Source: Branchiostoma floridae (lineage: Eukaryota > Chordata > Leptocardii > Amphioxiformes > Branchiostomatidae). Taken from it: 64,000 nucleotides of DNA. The notes below the pieces were generated by a model that was given only the letters and a program-made list of their open reading frames with translations, searched no databases and was not told where the DNA came from. The stretch covers positions 3,879,960 to 3,943,959 of the forward strand of contig NC_049989.1 in the NCBI RefSeq assembly GCF_000003815.2. Reading direction: 5' to 3'. Of this stretch, positions 1-13,241 are shown piece by piece (the stretch's first letter is position 1; each line of letters starts with the position of its first letter). Position numbers and translations under genes: made by a program.

Positions 1-3000
1 TGTTCTTAAGGTAAAAATTTTACTTTAATTTGGCTGAAGGAAATAGAGGATGTTTTATACAAACATCTTTAGCCATCAAATCTCGATCAAAGCTCACTGG
101 CTGTTGATACCTTTTACTTATGAAAATCCCCGTGAGTGAAAACCTCGTTTGAAGTAACTACACCACGCACGAACTGCTTTTAAAAACTCTTCCAAGGAAA
201 TGCTTTTGAAATTTGAACTTCATTGGTATTTCAAACCCGTAATCTTACTTCCGTGTCCCTTTCTTTGTCGTCTGTTAGCAAAATAGACTGACGAAAGGGT
301 TCCCTGGGAAACTAGATTAGTCGTGACTCTGGCTGCAAAAACAAGTCATAAATCTGTGGGAAGGTTTTAAGAAAATGAAAGCCTGTTGTCTGGACCAAGT
401 GGTGCGCATGGTGCGGGGACTTTTAATAGTGCGGGTCTTTTGGCACGCTTGTCTGGGCAAGAAGAGGTGTTTTTGTTGAGACATGTTTGCGACAAGACTC
501 GGCCGGTGGCTCCCAAAACCTGTACTCAAACAAATGTAGCGACTCCAAAGTGCTGTACGACCTCGGCGAGTCACCACGCTCTGACAGGCCTGCTCCAACA
601 AAGCTGGCAGTTTAGCTGAACGCGTGATAGAAGCAGTGGGTTTGCTTGCCACAGACTTCGTTCGTCAGAAGATATTTTGCAAGGCTATGGACGTTCATCA
701 GACACTTAGACCCAAATACATTTCTTTTGATGGCCAGATTCTAAATCATTGGTCTAGACGGTTACTAGGACTTTGTATACGGAGAGTGTTTCTGTGTTAG
801 GATCGGAAGACCATTGATTAAAGAATATCGACCTTACCTATGAAATAAAGAAGCGGGGTCGACATACTGCCGCAAAGTGCTTCTAATTGCGACTACTTGC
901 GACCATAAACCGTCACTCAGTCGCAGCACGGATGGACAGTTGAAAAGTAGCAAGGAGATGGAGATGGAGAAGGCGAAATCAAAAGTGATCGTACCTTGAA
1001 CAGAAGCTGTCCTTGATGAAACATGTTTGCAACCATTACTTTTGTGGCATTATCGATCTGTACATTATAGCCATTACAGTTGTTTGTTGGTGGTGTTGAG
1101 TCGCCTAAACAACAGGGTTGATCGCGTGCCAAGCCCTGATGTGGGCTAGATAAAATTTCAACAGGGTTTCATGGTGCAGTTCAGAGCTTTCAGCAACAAG
1201 TGACCTGTTCTGTCATCATGTCCATACAGGACCCTGCCATGAGATGATAGATGGATGGGAGGGGAAGGGGGGTGACCTAATACATGCGAAGTGTTATGAG
1301 CTCTACACCAAATCATAGTTTAGATATAGTACGCGTTCAATATCATATGATTCTAAGACAAGATTGGAAAACTCTCCAGCTAGTCGTAAGATATTCTCCA
1401 AATGTCGCCAGCACCAGGGTAAGAAGTGGTCTTTACACTAGCTGTTCACATTTTCTTCATCTGAAGGACGAAATGTTTTATTAGAGCTTAAATTGTCTGT
1501 GAATCTCTACTGCCGTTCCGTGAATGTTTCAAGATGGCATATTTGACGAGGTCATCTTCTGAATAAGTGACAGTCCTTGCTAAACCCACTCAATACGTAC
1601 TGTCCGATCGGTTACGTCGTAGCTTAAGAACCATTCTACCCTCTTTTGTTCAACTTCTCCAGTCTCCAGAGCGATCTTTTCATTGCAACAAATAATTGCA
1701 AAGACCTGACATGACATGTAGACATTACCATACACACAATATGATGGCTTCAATAGATTTTCCCATCCAGTTCTTTTGACCAGTGAAATATGCGGTGAGT
1801 CAATGGTTCCAAAGGTTTGCCTGGCTGTCATCGCTATTCAACGCCAATGAACAGCAATCAATGAGCTGATTTCAAATTTGAAGTGATGAAAGGAGTTTGT
1901 TTGAGAGGTTTTCTGTCAATACTGTCACTTGTAATGAATAGCTTATAAAGCAATTAAGCCAGAATGGCCTTCTCTGCCATGCTGTTAGCTGCTTGTGAAT
2001 AGAATGTTATTTGTGCCATTGATATCACGTATTGGTGGGATTTAGAGGGAAGATTTTACATTTGGTGGACGTGGCCCTTGTGGCTCTTGTAGTTTCCAGT
2101 CTGCATGTTTTCATAACCTAGTTTACATATCCAAGTGTATTTTTGTTATCAAGCTTCTTCAACTAGTCATATCGCCAAGGGTGTGTCCATGATTTCCCTT
2201 TGATAACATAGTCTTGTATCTCATCGTCATTCAGTACGGCTCTTATCAGTGCCAAACTGCGTCATAGGATTGAAGACAACCACTGTACAACTTTCTCCCC
2301 CGGGTACAAAACTCTTATCACACCTGCCGACAGGTGAGAAAGAATGCCTTGATGGCCGCCCATTGTTTGGTAATTGGCGGGTCATTTGGCGGAAGCCACT
2401 AATTTTCCTCTCCTTTAGAATAACTTTCACAGATGTTGACGACATACATATGTATATGTCTATAGCGGTATTGCCGGCCATATATTGTATGTTACTCACG
2501 TATTCTTTACATTAGTCGATTATACGAAGCTAATACATTATGGAACCAGGTTTTAGACGAATGTATGTATCTGAATCGAACACTTCAGAAATACAGACAA
2601 TGTTTGATAATATTTTTTTTTATCTCGCACCCTTTGTGATGTATTTGAAATAATTATCACCAGTTTTCCGAAATGGCAGCTATTCTTTTGTATGGATGAA
2701 AACGAATGACGTTTGCAAGATGATATCATAGATAATCTATGAACCATCTCACGTACAGTGCGTCAATGTTTGGAAGCCTGCCTAGCACCTACAGTACCCT
2801 GGGGACCAAGACAGCTACATCAAAGGGCTTCATCGGAGAAACCCTCCCGCTGCCTTCAAAGGAATGATTAGATATGAAGATATGCAATTCAGATCTTGTC
2901 TAGCTTTTTTGATTTCTTCTAATGAAACCTTCGGCATTTAAGACTGTATCTGTTTACTACATCTGCTCAAAGATAAGGAAGACTTGCAGCTCTTAAATGT

Positions 3001-3059
3001 CAAAATGCATTAAAGATGAGCACGTCGTTTCAGTGAATTATAGAATGTTCACATTGTGC

Positions 3060-3245
3060 GTCATACGACTGTCCATTTTCACCACGCGTAGTTCCCGTAA
3101 GCTGTACCGTACGTCACAGGAAACGGCGGCCGTACGGCTGCAGCGGTGACCCTAGCGACCGTACTCTCCTAGCCGGGTGACCCTGACGACCGCTCGCTAC
3201 GAGCGCTGAACCTCATCGGGGCAATTGAAAAGTGAGTCGGAAATA
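3060..3245. promoter_or_regulatory. GC/CpG-rich block inside the long intron, possible internal promoter
   Basis: This block is much richer in C, G and CpG than the AT-rich sequence on both sides. It ends with AAAAGTGAGTCGG, which has the look of a plus-strand splice donor. That combination suits a CpG-rich promoter with a short non-coding first exon, or an enhancer. No TATA box or open frame supports it, so this is a weak call. Confidence 0.2.
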
Positions 3246-5628
3246 GCCGGCGCACAAACAAAACCTATTCACTAGGATCATATTTCTGTTGATGGAAGGA
3301 AAAACGATCAAGGTCTTCTACTCAACCTTGTTGACGCTATCACAGACAAGGGATTTTCTTTTAGGTCGCCTTCGAATTCCCTTAGGTCGTTGTAATAGTG
3401 GCATTTGCGTTCGCATCTTACATTGGTTGTGTAGTCGCAATCATCCAGTGGTCATTTACACCAAACCATAAACAATTTTAGTCCCTGCACGTAGTACAAA
3501 TAATGCATTCCTTGTGCCAAAATTGTTCTGAGAAGCAGAAGCTAAGGCTATAAACAATAGAATTAGTAACGCCAGCGCCACATATTTCATTATGATACTA
3601 TGAATCATGAAGAATGCACCTATCATATTCAGGCATCAACAGGGGCGGGATTCTGGAATCACATTACGTGAAAAATTGATAGGAATTCCACCACAAGGTT
3701 CACACAAGATCACACAGACGGTAACCTGTCTAGCCCCATTGAATAGAGAGGATGTGCTTTTGATGAGATTCAAAAGTTCTTTCCAGCAGGGTCGATAAGT
3801 GGCTGACACTGAGACATCATCAGATTAAGCTGGAACTGCCTGTCTGATCTTCTCAGTCAAATGCATTTAGATTCTGCGCATCAGGCAATTCGGTTAGATG
3901 CATATCTTTCGCCTCTTTTTCGGTCCAGAGCTTTAGGCTATATTCTTATCACGGTAAAACGTAAATGAAGCCCTTAATTCAACCTCTACCATGCCTTCCT
4001 AGGTGGTTATGGATTGTGGACTTCGGGAAAAAAATAGGGTGAAGAATTGGCAATGGGAGTGAGTGCGCGATGAGGATAATTTCCCCCATGGAAGTTGCCA
4101 ACTGTATTTCATCCAGGCTAACTCCTCTGGTATGGTATTGATTCTATTTGGCCAATTTCTACTATTACTAGCGACCTAATGGAGCCTGATAGAAACAAGC
4201 CGTTATGTCAACGATTCCGTCTTCACAACCACCTGTTAGCCGATGCCATTCTAGATGACAGCCATTTTAAAGATGGCGTCACCGGCAGCCTGCTGCCAAA
4301 TGGTGCTCAACAAACACACACAAGAAAACATTCTTACAGTCGCGTTTTGTTGACTTACTAAGTCAATCCCTCTATTGACGGAAAACCTCATGGCTTAGTG
4401 TCCGTCTTCATAATGACCAGGGGGACTTAATCTGCACACCTGGAGCCACATTGACTCATTAATTCAGTGCAATGAAGAGCACAATAGGACAGTACATAGG
4501 GCAAACAGCGGATTGTGGTTTCCATTCGAAGCTGTGCATTTGCTATCAAATAATGTTTTTATCTGCGAGTAGAACACCGTGACAACTATCGGCAACTGGT
4601 TGTACCGTAGTCACTATCAGCGAATTGTTTGAACTGCAGTCAGCAATCTCTGCCGACTTCCTTACTCCAGTAAATAGTCAGTTAATAGAGGTCCAATGTT
4701 TGGTCAGGTGCTTGTGTGGGTTAAGACCTGTTGAAGTGCGAAGCAATGGTACATAATCCGACAGGGCCGACACTGTTCAAGCCTTCTGTACGTGATATTT
4801 CAATAATCAGAACATATTTGTTTTTAGGATTTTTTAGTCACGGCTTCCACACAAGCAATTTATGGGTAGGCTTTTTAATAAGGCCTGAAATTGCTGTTTT
4901 GTTAGAGTCCGAGTGGAGGGTTGCCAGAGCATATGTTTTGGACACGGTATAAAGTAGGTTATTTATGATACAGCGATAACCGAAATTAGTGTCTTGCAAA
5001 GTTTGATCTTCTGGCGCTCGTCGTTAATTGTAGAATGAGATTACAAAAGTATTGCTTTGATAACCAAGTTAATCTAGATAACGTAGCTAATATGTGGTAC
5101 AACATAACATCCGATTGTCGGTTTATGGCACAGTTGGCCTAGATTTGGAGCCGGCCTTAATATGTGCCGCAAGATGTAATTTGTCACCGGGAATGAGGTC
5201 CGCAACAGCTTCATTCATGCGTTGATGGAGAGGCAAAATTACATTAACTTTGTCAATGAAAACAATTTAACGCCGCATTCTCGAAATTGTCCCGGAGTAA
5301 CTGAGAAAACATTCTAGATTATAACAGCGAAACACCGTGACCTGCGCATAACGGCATATTCTTTATACATAAAATTTTACCAACCAGACAATATGTTACG
5401 GCTTGGGTGGCGTGCTTAGTTACTTGGCAAGCTATTGGTGTGGGCTGCTATCTGATATTTCGTGGATAAGAATTTTATTGGTGTTTGGGGAATATTGTGC
5501 ATTTTAAGGCATCCGTTCGGGGCATTAAATGGTAACAAGATCTTTACAAAATGCAAGCTACGTGCTCATTTTATTAAAACTTTTGAATTTCTTGCATGTA
5601 AAATGAGATTGTATTAATGAAAACTTTG

Positions 5629-5657
5629 AAATTGAATTCAAAGTTTGAATTCAATTT
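5629..5657. repeat. Perfect 14-bp-arm palindrome with one-base centre
   Basis: The arms AAATTGAATTCAAA and TTTGAATTCAATTT are exact reverse complements separated by a single G. It contains two EcoRI-like GAATTC cores. It does not sit in any recognised element. Confidence 0.7.
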
Positions 5658-7997
5658 GGTGTCGTGCAATGCTTGTAAAGGTTTAGATAAAAGGAAAAGG
5701 TATTGAGATAAACGTAAAGATAAATATCTACTTATTCTCACTAATGGCTTCCGTGACAAGTTCAATGTGTTAAGTGTTTGATTTTCGCGGCTTTATTGCT
5801 TGGGTTTTCCAAGTAGCAAAAACATTTGTCTTCGCGAAACATCATTAAGTAAGTAATGCGCGAAGTTCATAGGAAAAATTAACTCGTGTGCAAATAAGAA
5901 TTAGTAATTGGCATTCCATTATTAGTATGTATAGTATAATCTGAAACATATTTTCTAATTTCTTGTTGGGAAGTATTACATCGCATAACTCTAAAGGCTT
6001 TTGCCAACAAAAGTACGGAAAATGTGTTTCTGCATTACCATGAAATCATTTCACAGCTCTTCTATTTTGTAAGACATTAAGTTAGAAAAAAATTATTTGT
6101 AGATGACAAAAGTTTCTTCCTCCACAATTGTACATGTATTTCAACAGTATACACAGCACTGCTAGCCTTACATAGTCCCTGACTACTGTATACACAAACA
6201 AATGTCAATTTATGGTTATTGGGAGTCATTATATAGTCATAAATTACGGCCAATTGTTTCGACTAAAGTAGGAGTTGACCCTAATGTGGACATGTCACTT
6301 CGCGTCAGGTTACTATCGACGCCAATGCCAGGTTACTGGGTCCACTCTTGTTGCCGTGACCGGAACCACTAAACGCCATTGCCGGTGACTGAGTCACGCT
6401 TTTCTAAAAAAAAATCCGAAACAGCCGAAACAGACAAACGACGTTGAGTGACACGGCGTTACGTGGGCTATTTAATTTACTTCCTGGATTATTGAGTACC
6501 AAGGGAAGCCTCTCCCAGGTGAGCATTCTTAGGTCATGTTGGTTTGATTCTATTGATGCGTCAATTTTCAGCCGTTTCCAAAAACCATACTCTAAATCGT
6601 ACCATGTAGCTTTAAAATAAGCAAATATACGCCGTGGATTGTAAAGATAGATATCGAAAAACGTATACTACTATCACAATAGAACATTACAAGGTGAAAG
6701 AAAATGTGAAAGAACAAAAATAAAGAACAAAAATGGAAAATTTATATTCTGTGTGTTCAGTGATTTGTTTAACTTTCTTGACCACTTTGATTTTACAATG
6801 ATTTCGTACGCTCGCATTAGTTTTTGGATTCACAGAGGATGTCATCCATATAATCAAATCAACCTTAGATACACGTTCTGTTTCCCAACACGGAAATGAT
6901 ACAGTGTTACACATGTTATATAACTGACAGCGGGGATTTCAGAGCTTAGTATTATCGGTGTTTGAACGTATTGTAAATTACAGCTTTCTTTGCGATTTCA
7001 GTAATATATAAGTGCAATATATTAGCGTTACTGATTGTGGTAAATATGTGCTCTTGTACATTTTAGTTGGTGAAAGGAAATATTCGCCAGGTGAGTAAAA
7101 TGAAACAGGAAAATGTGCAAAATTATTTTGCATATACTTAAATGAAAAAAATGCCTTCTTGTTCTTATTTTACAAGAACAAAAATATCAGTACACCATTG
7201 GTTTAAGAACGTGTCACTGAGTTCACAGATCATGGACCAAAGTGCTGCAGAGATGGCTGCCTGATTCAAGGTCGCAGCCAAGGTCAAATAGGTTTTTAGA
7301 TTTGACACACCTAATACAGATCTAGACGACAGTAAGCTTCTCAAAATCATGGAAATATAGCTTTTGAATATTTCATGACCATTGAGCTACGTCTGAATCC
7401 GTTTCAGCACATTTTTGCCACGTTTTGAATATACGTTCACCAAATGACCCCGTTTTTAATGCAATATCATAGAAGGTGTTCACACTATTGAACCCTGGGG
7501 GATACTGAGTAGCAATTATAGCATGTCTGCGGATATAATCAGGAATCAGTCAGACTTAATTAGTGAACACCAGATTAGGAAGGACGGATGAAATCTATGT
7601 GGCGGTATAAACTGTAGAGAGAGTATTTGTAGAATGGTGATTGGGACGTTTGGGAGTTCAGCACGGGTTAAACATGCCCTCGCAGGGTTAAATCTCGCGC
7701 ACACATTTCCCAACCACGCCCGGGAGAAGCGGCTTTGCGTCGCGGTTGAGTGATTAGCGTAAGATCTCTTTAGTCAGAGTCGCTGATGGAATAATGTGAT
7801 ATTTCTGGCTCTACACATTCGTACAGATAAGCCCTCTGGAGATTACTCAATACAGTCGATAAATAGTTAAAAGCTTTCGCTCTCCTAATGTTTTGTACCA
7901 TGTATATGTAGTGATATAACGTTATGTTGATAGATTTATTAGGACTCGATGAAATTTGTATCTCTGTTATATTTCATTTGACCCTTACTTCCCTCAT

Positions 7998-8090
7998 GAC
8001 CTTAATGCAAAGCGGACTGTAGGCCGATTTGGGCTTCTCATGAATAAATAAAGGTTCAAACAAACAAACAAACAAGCAAACAAACAAACA
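7998..8090 (+). mobile_element. Probable 3' end of a non-LTR retroelement with (CAAA)n tail
   Basis: A short unique stretch ending in TGAATAAATAAAGGTTC runs straight into about 34 bases of CAAA repeats (8057-8090). A 3' terminus with a polyadenylation-like AATAAA followed by a short tandem tail is typical of LINE or SINE 3' ends. Only the tail end is recognisable and no reverse transcriptase is visible. Confidence 0.4.
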
Positions 8091-9883
8091 TCTTTTGGCA
8101 ATATGCATAGGCACTTATGTATAGCCATACCGAAGAAAGAAAACGCTAGAAACAAAATCTAGGAACACAAGAAAAAAGGCGTAACGTTACTTTCGTTGAA
8201 AAGCAAATATATGGTTAGTATCTATATATCATTGGCATTGAATGCACGTAGGTTTGGTATTGGGTCTACATATATTCGGCAAAGTGTGAAATCCGAATAC
8301 TGATATTATTGTTGACAGTCGTTCTCTAAAACCGTGGGAAAGACACGCAAAGATGCACGGTCAAATCAGGTAAATGAGCAGGCCCGAGGCGGGGATATCA
8401 CGAATGGGTGCACCGGTTCGACATGGTGTGATACATGATTCATACACGCAGACTGTGTTCCCACTTATTACATTTTTCCGGGCGCTTGGAGCGTATTGCA
8501 AACACCAATACAGAAAACCACTCATTTCAAAATAAACTGGGGTAGGATCGCGGATTTGTGGAGCTTTGTTGTACACTGGATCGCAGGAATTTCCTACTTA
8601 TTGAGAAAGTAAAGCACCTCTTGTACACGGCTATTGTGTTGTCTTTGTAATGGAGAATGCCCAGAACGCAATGCCTTTGAGTGTGTGTTATTGTTGTACA
8701 ATATGTCGCCCCCCTCCCCACGTCCAGCATGCACTGCTGCCATAACAGGTGGTTGTCTGTTTGCAAATCTGACAGGGAATTAAATCGACCGTGTAATCTA
8801 CTTTTACTCACTAATTTAAGTGAAAGTACATGTATTTTTTTTCGGTTCTAACTACGTTATATTCCACCGTGTTCAGACTTATAAATTCTACATTGCGTTT
8901 ATAGAGAAATTTCTTACATAACAGTTACATTATTTTTTCTACCCGGCTGTGGTGCTCTGTATTTGTCTCTTCTGAACCCTTCTTGTTCCGAGAAAGCCCT
9001 GAATCACCACACCAAACAAACAGAGAGAACAGTGTCTTCCATGGTTCAGGGAACACTGACACTAATCGGATGGGTGAGGTACGAATTTTGAGCGTGTTTT
9101 GAAAATAGGTCCGTTGCCTTGCGTGGGAATGAGTCCTAATGCCGCAAAATGGACGTGTTTATCAACATGTTTTTTTACCACACATATTGACCGTAAACAA
9201 CAGAAAGCGTAAACACCTGACCACACGGATATCGTCAGAGGAAATGAGATAGATTCTCTACCTCAGGGCAAAAAATGTCGGAACCGCTAGACTGTGGCGG
9301 TTGTGTGTATGCAGGTATACAGAAGGGTGGTCGCACAGGTGTTGATTGTTGTACCTTTGTGCGACATTATGTACCTGTCCCAACAAAAGGGTTTCTCACC
9401 CGAGGTCAATCATGGTCATGACAAATGCCTTTCTTAACGAGCAGTCCAACGATTTTTTTTTGCTTGAAGGACTAACGTAATATATGTAGAAAACATCGAA
9501 ATGTGTGGGTGATTCATGGAGGATGCGTGGTAGTAGATGAGCGCAGTGATACGCATTTTTATCGATCGGGGAATCGTTAATACATCCTGACCTCGCGGGA
9601 AGTAATTTTACGAAGCCGGCATTACAGGGCTGAGTGTGACGGCACAGTCATAGTTCTAAATCAGTCGGTCAGGCCAGCTTGTGAGTGTTTATGGCATGTG
9701 GTTGGGAATATTAAAATGCTTTTCGTTCCTGTTTCATTTCTGTATTGTAAGGAGGTTAGAAATAGTTATGACATACATGGTAGGAAATCTACAGCCGGAA
9801 ACCGCACCTTTTTCCTCACACCGCTCAATATGTAGACCCTGATCAGGGGAAACACATGTATGCATAATAACACGTTTCCTTAC

Positions 9884-10474
9884 CATGTCGTCTAGCGATG
9901 ACAGGTCGCACACCCGGCGCTGTGGTGGGGGAGGGGCCTCCTCTCGTATCTCCTCCTCGATTTCCTGCTCCATCTGAATCAGCATGGGGGCGAGCATCCC
10001 GAATTTAGCGCCCCTTCGCGCTACCTCTAACAGACATAAAACAAAGCTACGCTCGTTTCTACCCTCGATCAGATCGTTCGTTTCGAACATGAGCGAGTCC
10101 GACACACCCAGACGTCGCCTGCACCAGTCAATAAACATGGCCACGTTTTCCCGTGCACGGAACGTCCCCGGCTCGGCGTTCCCCGACGGAGAGATGTCCA
10201 CATCCCCCGGCACGCTGAGCCGAACACCTGGATGGTCCTCCAGGTACTCCGTCGCCTTGTGCCGAACCATGTTGGCCAGGTGACACAGGATCACTCCCGT
10301 CTCCAAGCGAGGCACGAAGTTACCGACGGTGAGCTCCAGTTCGAACAGGGTGTTGAGCCAGTCGGCTAGATCCTCCTTCATGGCGTACAGGTACTCCTGG
10401 CTGGAGCTGAACGGGCGGATGGAGGTGCTGGCCGCCGCCCGCACTCGCTCCGTCAGGTACTCCAGGTCAGCCAT
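9884..10474 (-). CDS. GAS2L: GAS2-like protein, first coding exon (CH domain)
   Basis: This exon encodes the N-terminal 197 residues of a GAS2-like cytoskeletal linker that binds actin through a calponin-homology domain. The start MADLEYL follows the family pattern. Residues about 20-35 (IRPFSSSQEYLYAMKEDLA) match the family lead-in, and the CH domain follows with ETGVILCHLAN, ENVAMFIDWCRRRLGV, MFETNDLI and VLCLLEVARRGA, the last block being nearly identical to vertebrate GAS2L1/2. The exon ends after the Leu-Asp-Asp-Met codons at a GTAAGG donor (9883-9882, minus strand), exactly where vertebrate proteins continue with VREIL and the GAR domain. That microtubule-binding GAR part is outside the window. 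The start is the first ATG below a CpG-rich region. GAS2L1 and GAS2L2 cannot be separated from this part alone. Confidence 0.9.
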
Positions 10475-11000
10475 GTCTGCCGCGAACGAGCACTACCTAC
10501 TAGAGTGTTCGCCCCCGCTGCGTCATGCCTTAAACGCGCCTCACAGCAACGCAGTGTTTGATCTGCACTTCGATCAGGCAACTTGAACTGGTTCCGCACA
10601 CCCCTGCGCTCCGACGCGATTGGCTGGCGCTGAAATTCCCCCGGGTAGCGCACAATGCGCGCGGCTAGATTCTATTCACCCGAGTCACATCAACAAACAC
10701 ACTCCTTTCTTCGGCAATAGAATGGGCAAATACTCGATCCCCACCGCCAGTCCCCCTGCATTTGTCGTTTTCAAACATGTCAATTTGGAACGATCTGCTC
10801 GGCTCGAGGACTCGGGTTGCTATGGCGACCGTACCTTTCACCCAAGCACGGCGTGCTTACGTCGCCAAAACCCGTCCATTATTCACCATAGCGCGCTTTC
10901 CGCAAACCCTCGCCAAATGGAGCTGGGGTAATTCTCTCGGTTCTAAAGGTCGCCAGGCAAAACTCGCCGCTGTAAAAGAGCCCGGGTAATATTACAAACG
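10475..11000 (-). promoter_or_regulatory. CpG-rich promoter/5' UTR of the GAS2-like gene
   Basis: The 500 bases upstream of the GAS2-like ATG are CpG-rich. A single ATTGG (10618-10622) reads as CCAAT on the gene strand about 145 bases above the start codon. Overlapping open frames on the plus strand here are composition artefacts with no splice signals or similarity. Confidence 0.45.
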
Positions 11001-13033
11001 TAATCAAGCCGTGTGCGTTGTGACTCAGAGAGCTTTATGTTCAGCGACTGGTGTGTTAAGTTTGGAACGCCCCCAAATGAGGTTTGTATTTCTCACCTAT
11101 AGTCAAAATGTATCAAAGTAACAATATCTGTTTTCGTCGTGAGTGACAGTTGAACACTTCACACTCACTGTTGGCAGTACGCGCAGACGACATATTGACA
11201 TTTCCTTGTCGCATGGCAACCCTTGGTAACCGGGTGTCAAACAACGTGTCGCGCTCAAATAACAGGTGTTTTGCTTGCAAGAATAACAACTTAAGAAGAT
11301 AAGACTGTCTACTCAGGTGAAAATACACGGCGGCTTCCGAGCGAGACCGCAGACGATTTTTTAAGAGGACCGTCCGCAAACAGGAGACACAATTTAGCGC
11401 CGTTTTTGAATGGGACGCCCACAATCAAAGCTCGTCAGATTTTACTCTGCCGGTTTGCTCAGCGTGCCTCAGTAAACACACGATCGTGCGGTGCCCTCTT
11501 CCGTCGTCAAGGATTCGAGATAGCGAGACGCGTTAGCGAGATTAGAAAGATAACATCCGCACTGGATAATGATCACCGATCAAGTATAGCTCGGAATTTC
11601 TATACAAGCGATGAAGTTGAAGCCGCCAAGGGAGGCCAAACTCGAACAAAAACGCGAGAGATCCAAAGACTTGTGCTATAAAAGGGTGTAAAAACCATTC
11701 TATATCCTCTTACGATTTGTATTGAAAGCTGTAAACGCTGTTTTCATGGGCGCATTGTCTTATTCTTGTGAGAGAGCAGAAAGAAGTAAGAAACTGTTCG
11801 GGTTTGTCTTTGTTGCTGTAGATCGCGTTCGATAGCATAGTACTGGAACGAAAGCTTTTTGGACACGCCCTTAATTTTGGCTGTATCTGATTGTCTATAA
11901 CTCATGCTTGAATTTTACTTCCACATCGCGTGCGCAAATAGAATAATCCCACTTTATTATGAATTCTGCATGAACACACAAATCGACACGATACAACAGG
12001 ATCTGACATCATTCAGAACATTAGTAGACGCAATGGCACCAAATGTACAACATGAAACCATAAAATTGCTGAAATCAGAGACCAAGTATAGTACATTTTC
12101 GCTTTCAAGAATTTGATTTATTTATTCCAAGACTCGCTGATCGTCAGCAGAAAACATGGCACACTTTTATCTGGGTGACTTTAAAAATTTCTATATATAT
12201 ATCGTACGCGTTTTTAAACGGACGAGTAAATATGAACGTCTAGAATCTAGTCGTAGTATCCTGCGAATCTTCAGCGTGTGTGTGTGATCATCCCCGGTCT
12301 AGACATTCCGTCGCCTGTGCTAAATCCCTCCGGACAGGGCAAAGCCTCGCCGCCAATGCAGGCAGGTTCACTATATTGAAACATTCATACTATGAAAAAA
12401 AATCCAGAAGGTCGTTTTCATTTCCTGACCAAGACCATTCCGTATTCCACGGAAGTCGCAATACGTGTACGAAGATCGAAGTGGCGACTGAACACATGTA
12501 ATATTCATGCTGATACGGTCACTCTGAGATCATAGGCAGGTCGGTTCCCTTTACGACGCCATGATTGTAATTTTCATTGACAAACTACAGCCTCAACAGA
12601 CTGAATTACACGACGTGAATGTGTGCAGACAAATGAAGTAGAATCTAATCTCATCGTATATCATGACTCACATTTCATAATCATCTTAAACGATGTACAA
12701 TGTACAAATGTAACAATCGCAAAAGGAAGCGTATTGCACATTGCAGAATTATTTCTATCCAAGACCATATGTTCAACGTTAGTGTCCTTTTCTTGGAAAA
12801 CGGTATGCATATTTATCTGTCTATTATTCATGTGTACAGTTCAAACCTATAATAGAACCACAATGATGTCGTTTAATATCATTTAGTCAAAGTAATGATA
12901 TTTTACGACGTTTTACGACCAGTTTGATTGCATGAGTTGTACTGAGACCATCCCAAAGAAACCCCACCCGTCTCCTATTAACGTCTCGTCTTGTAGATTA
13001 ATTTTGGCCGTAAACTAACGGATTATCCGTCAT
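11001..13033. other. Intergenic sequence, nothing recognised
   Basis: AT-rich sequence with only short chance open frames. No exon with a credible acceptor and donor pair, RNA gene or transposon end was seen. Confidence 0.5.
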
Positions 13034-13133
13034 NNNNNNNNNNNNNNNNNNNNNNNNNNNNNNNNNNNNNNNNNNNNNNNNNNNNNNNNNNNNNNNNNNN
13101 NNNNNNNNNNNNNNNNNNNNNNNNNNNNNNNNN
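13034..13133. other. Assembly gap (100 N)
   Basis: Exactly one hundred N characters, the usual placeholder for a gap of unknown size. The sequence directly right of it is a foldback, a likely reason the assembly broke. Confidence 0.99.
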
Positions 13134-13134
13134 T

Positions 13135-13241
13135 TGTGCGAGCTTTAATTTAGGAGGAGGCAGGACCTCGATGCCGACGAAGAAATGGCTGAGTTCCCCC
13201 TTCCCGTCAGGGTCATGCCTCCTCGTAATTTAGAGCTCGCA
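13135..13241. mobile_element. Foldback element next to the assembly gap
   Basis: The left arm (13135-13167, core GCGAGCTTTAATTTAGGAGG) and right arm (13211-13241, core CCTCGTAATTTAGAGCTCGC) are imperfect inverted copies over about 30 bases around a 43-base loop. It is probably a small non-autonomous DNA transposon or the inner end of one cut by the gap. Confidence 0.5.

Larger units (their letters stand above)
1..9883. other. Long non-coding stretch, probably first intron of the GAS2-like gene
   Basis: No open frame here resembles a known protein, and none is flanked by convincing splice sites. The GAS2-like exon at 9884-10474 ends in a donor that points leftward, so this stretch is read as its intron 1, and the expected GAR-domain exon must lie beyond the left edge. 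I looked on the minus strand for the Gly-Gly-Gly-Trp coding signature of a GAR domain and did not see it. Items inside it (a GC-rich block, a palindrome, a retroelement tail) are listed separately. Confidence 0.5.

Noticed and set aside
10620-10989. Two overlapping plus-strand frames in the CpG-rich region above the GAS2-like gene
   Set aside because: Composition effect of GC-rich promoter sequence; no splice sites, no domain, and they overlap each other in different frames.
13034-13133. CRISPR array or other regular array near the gap
   Set aside because: Only Ns and one inverted repeat; no direct repeats with regular spacers.
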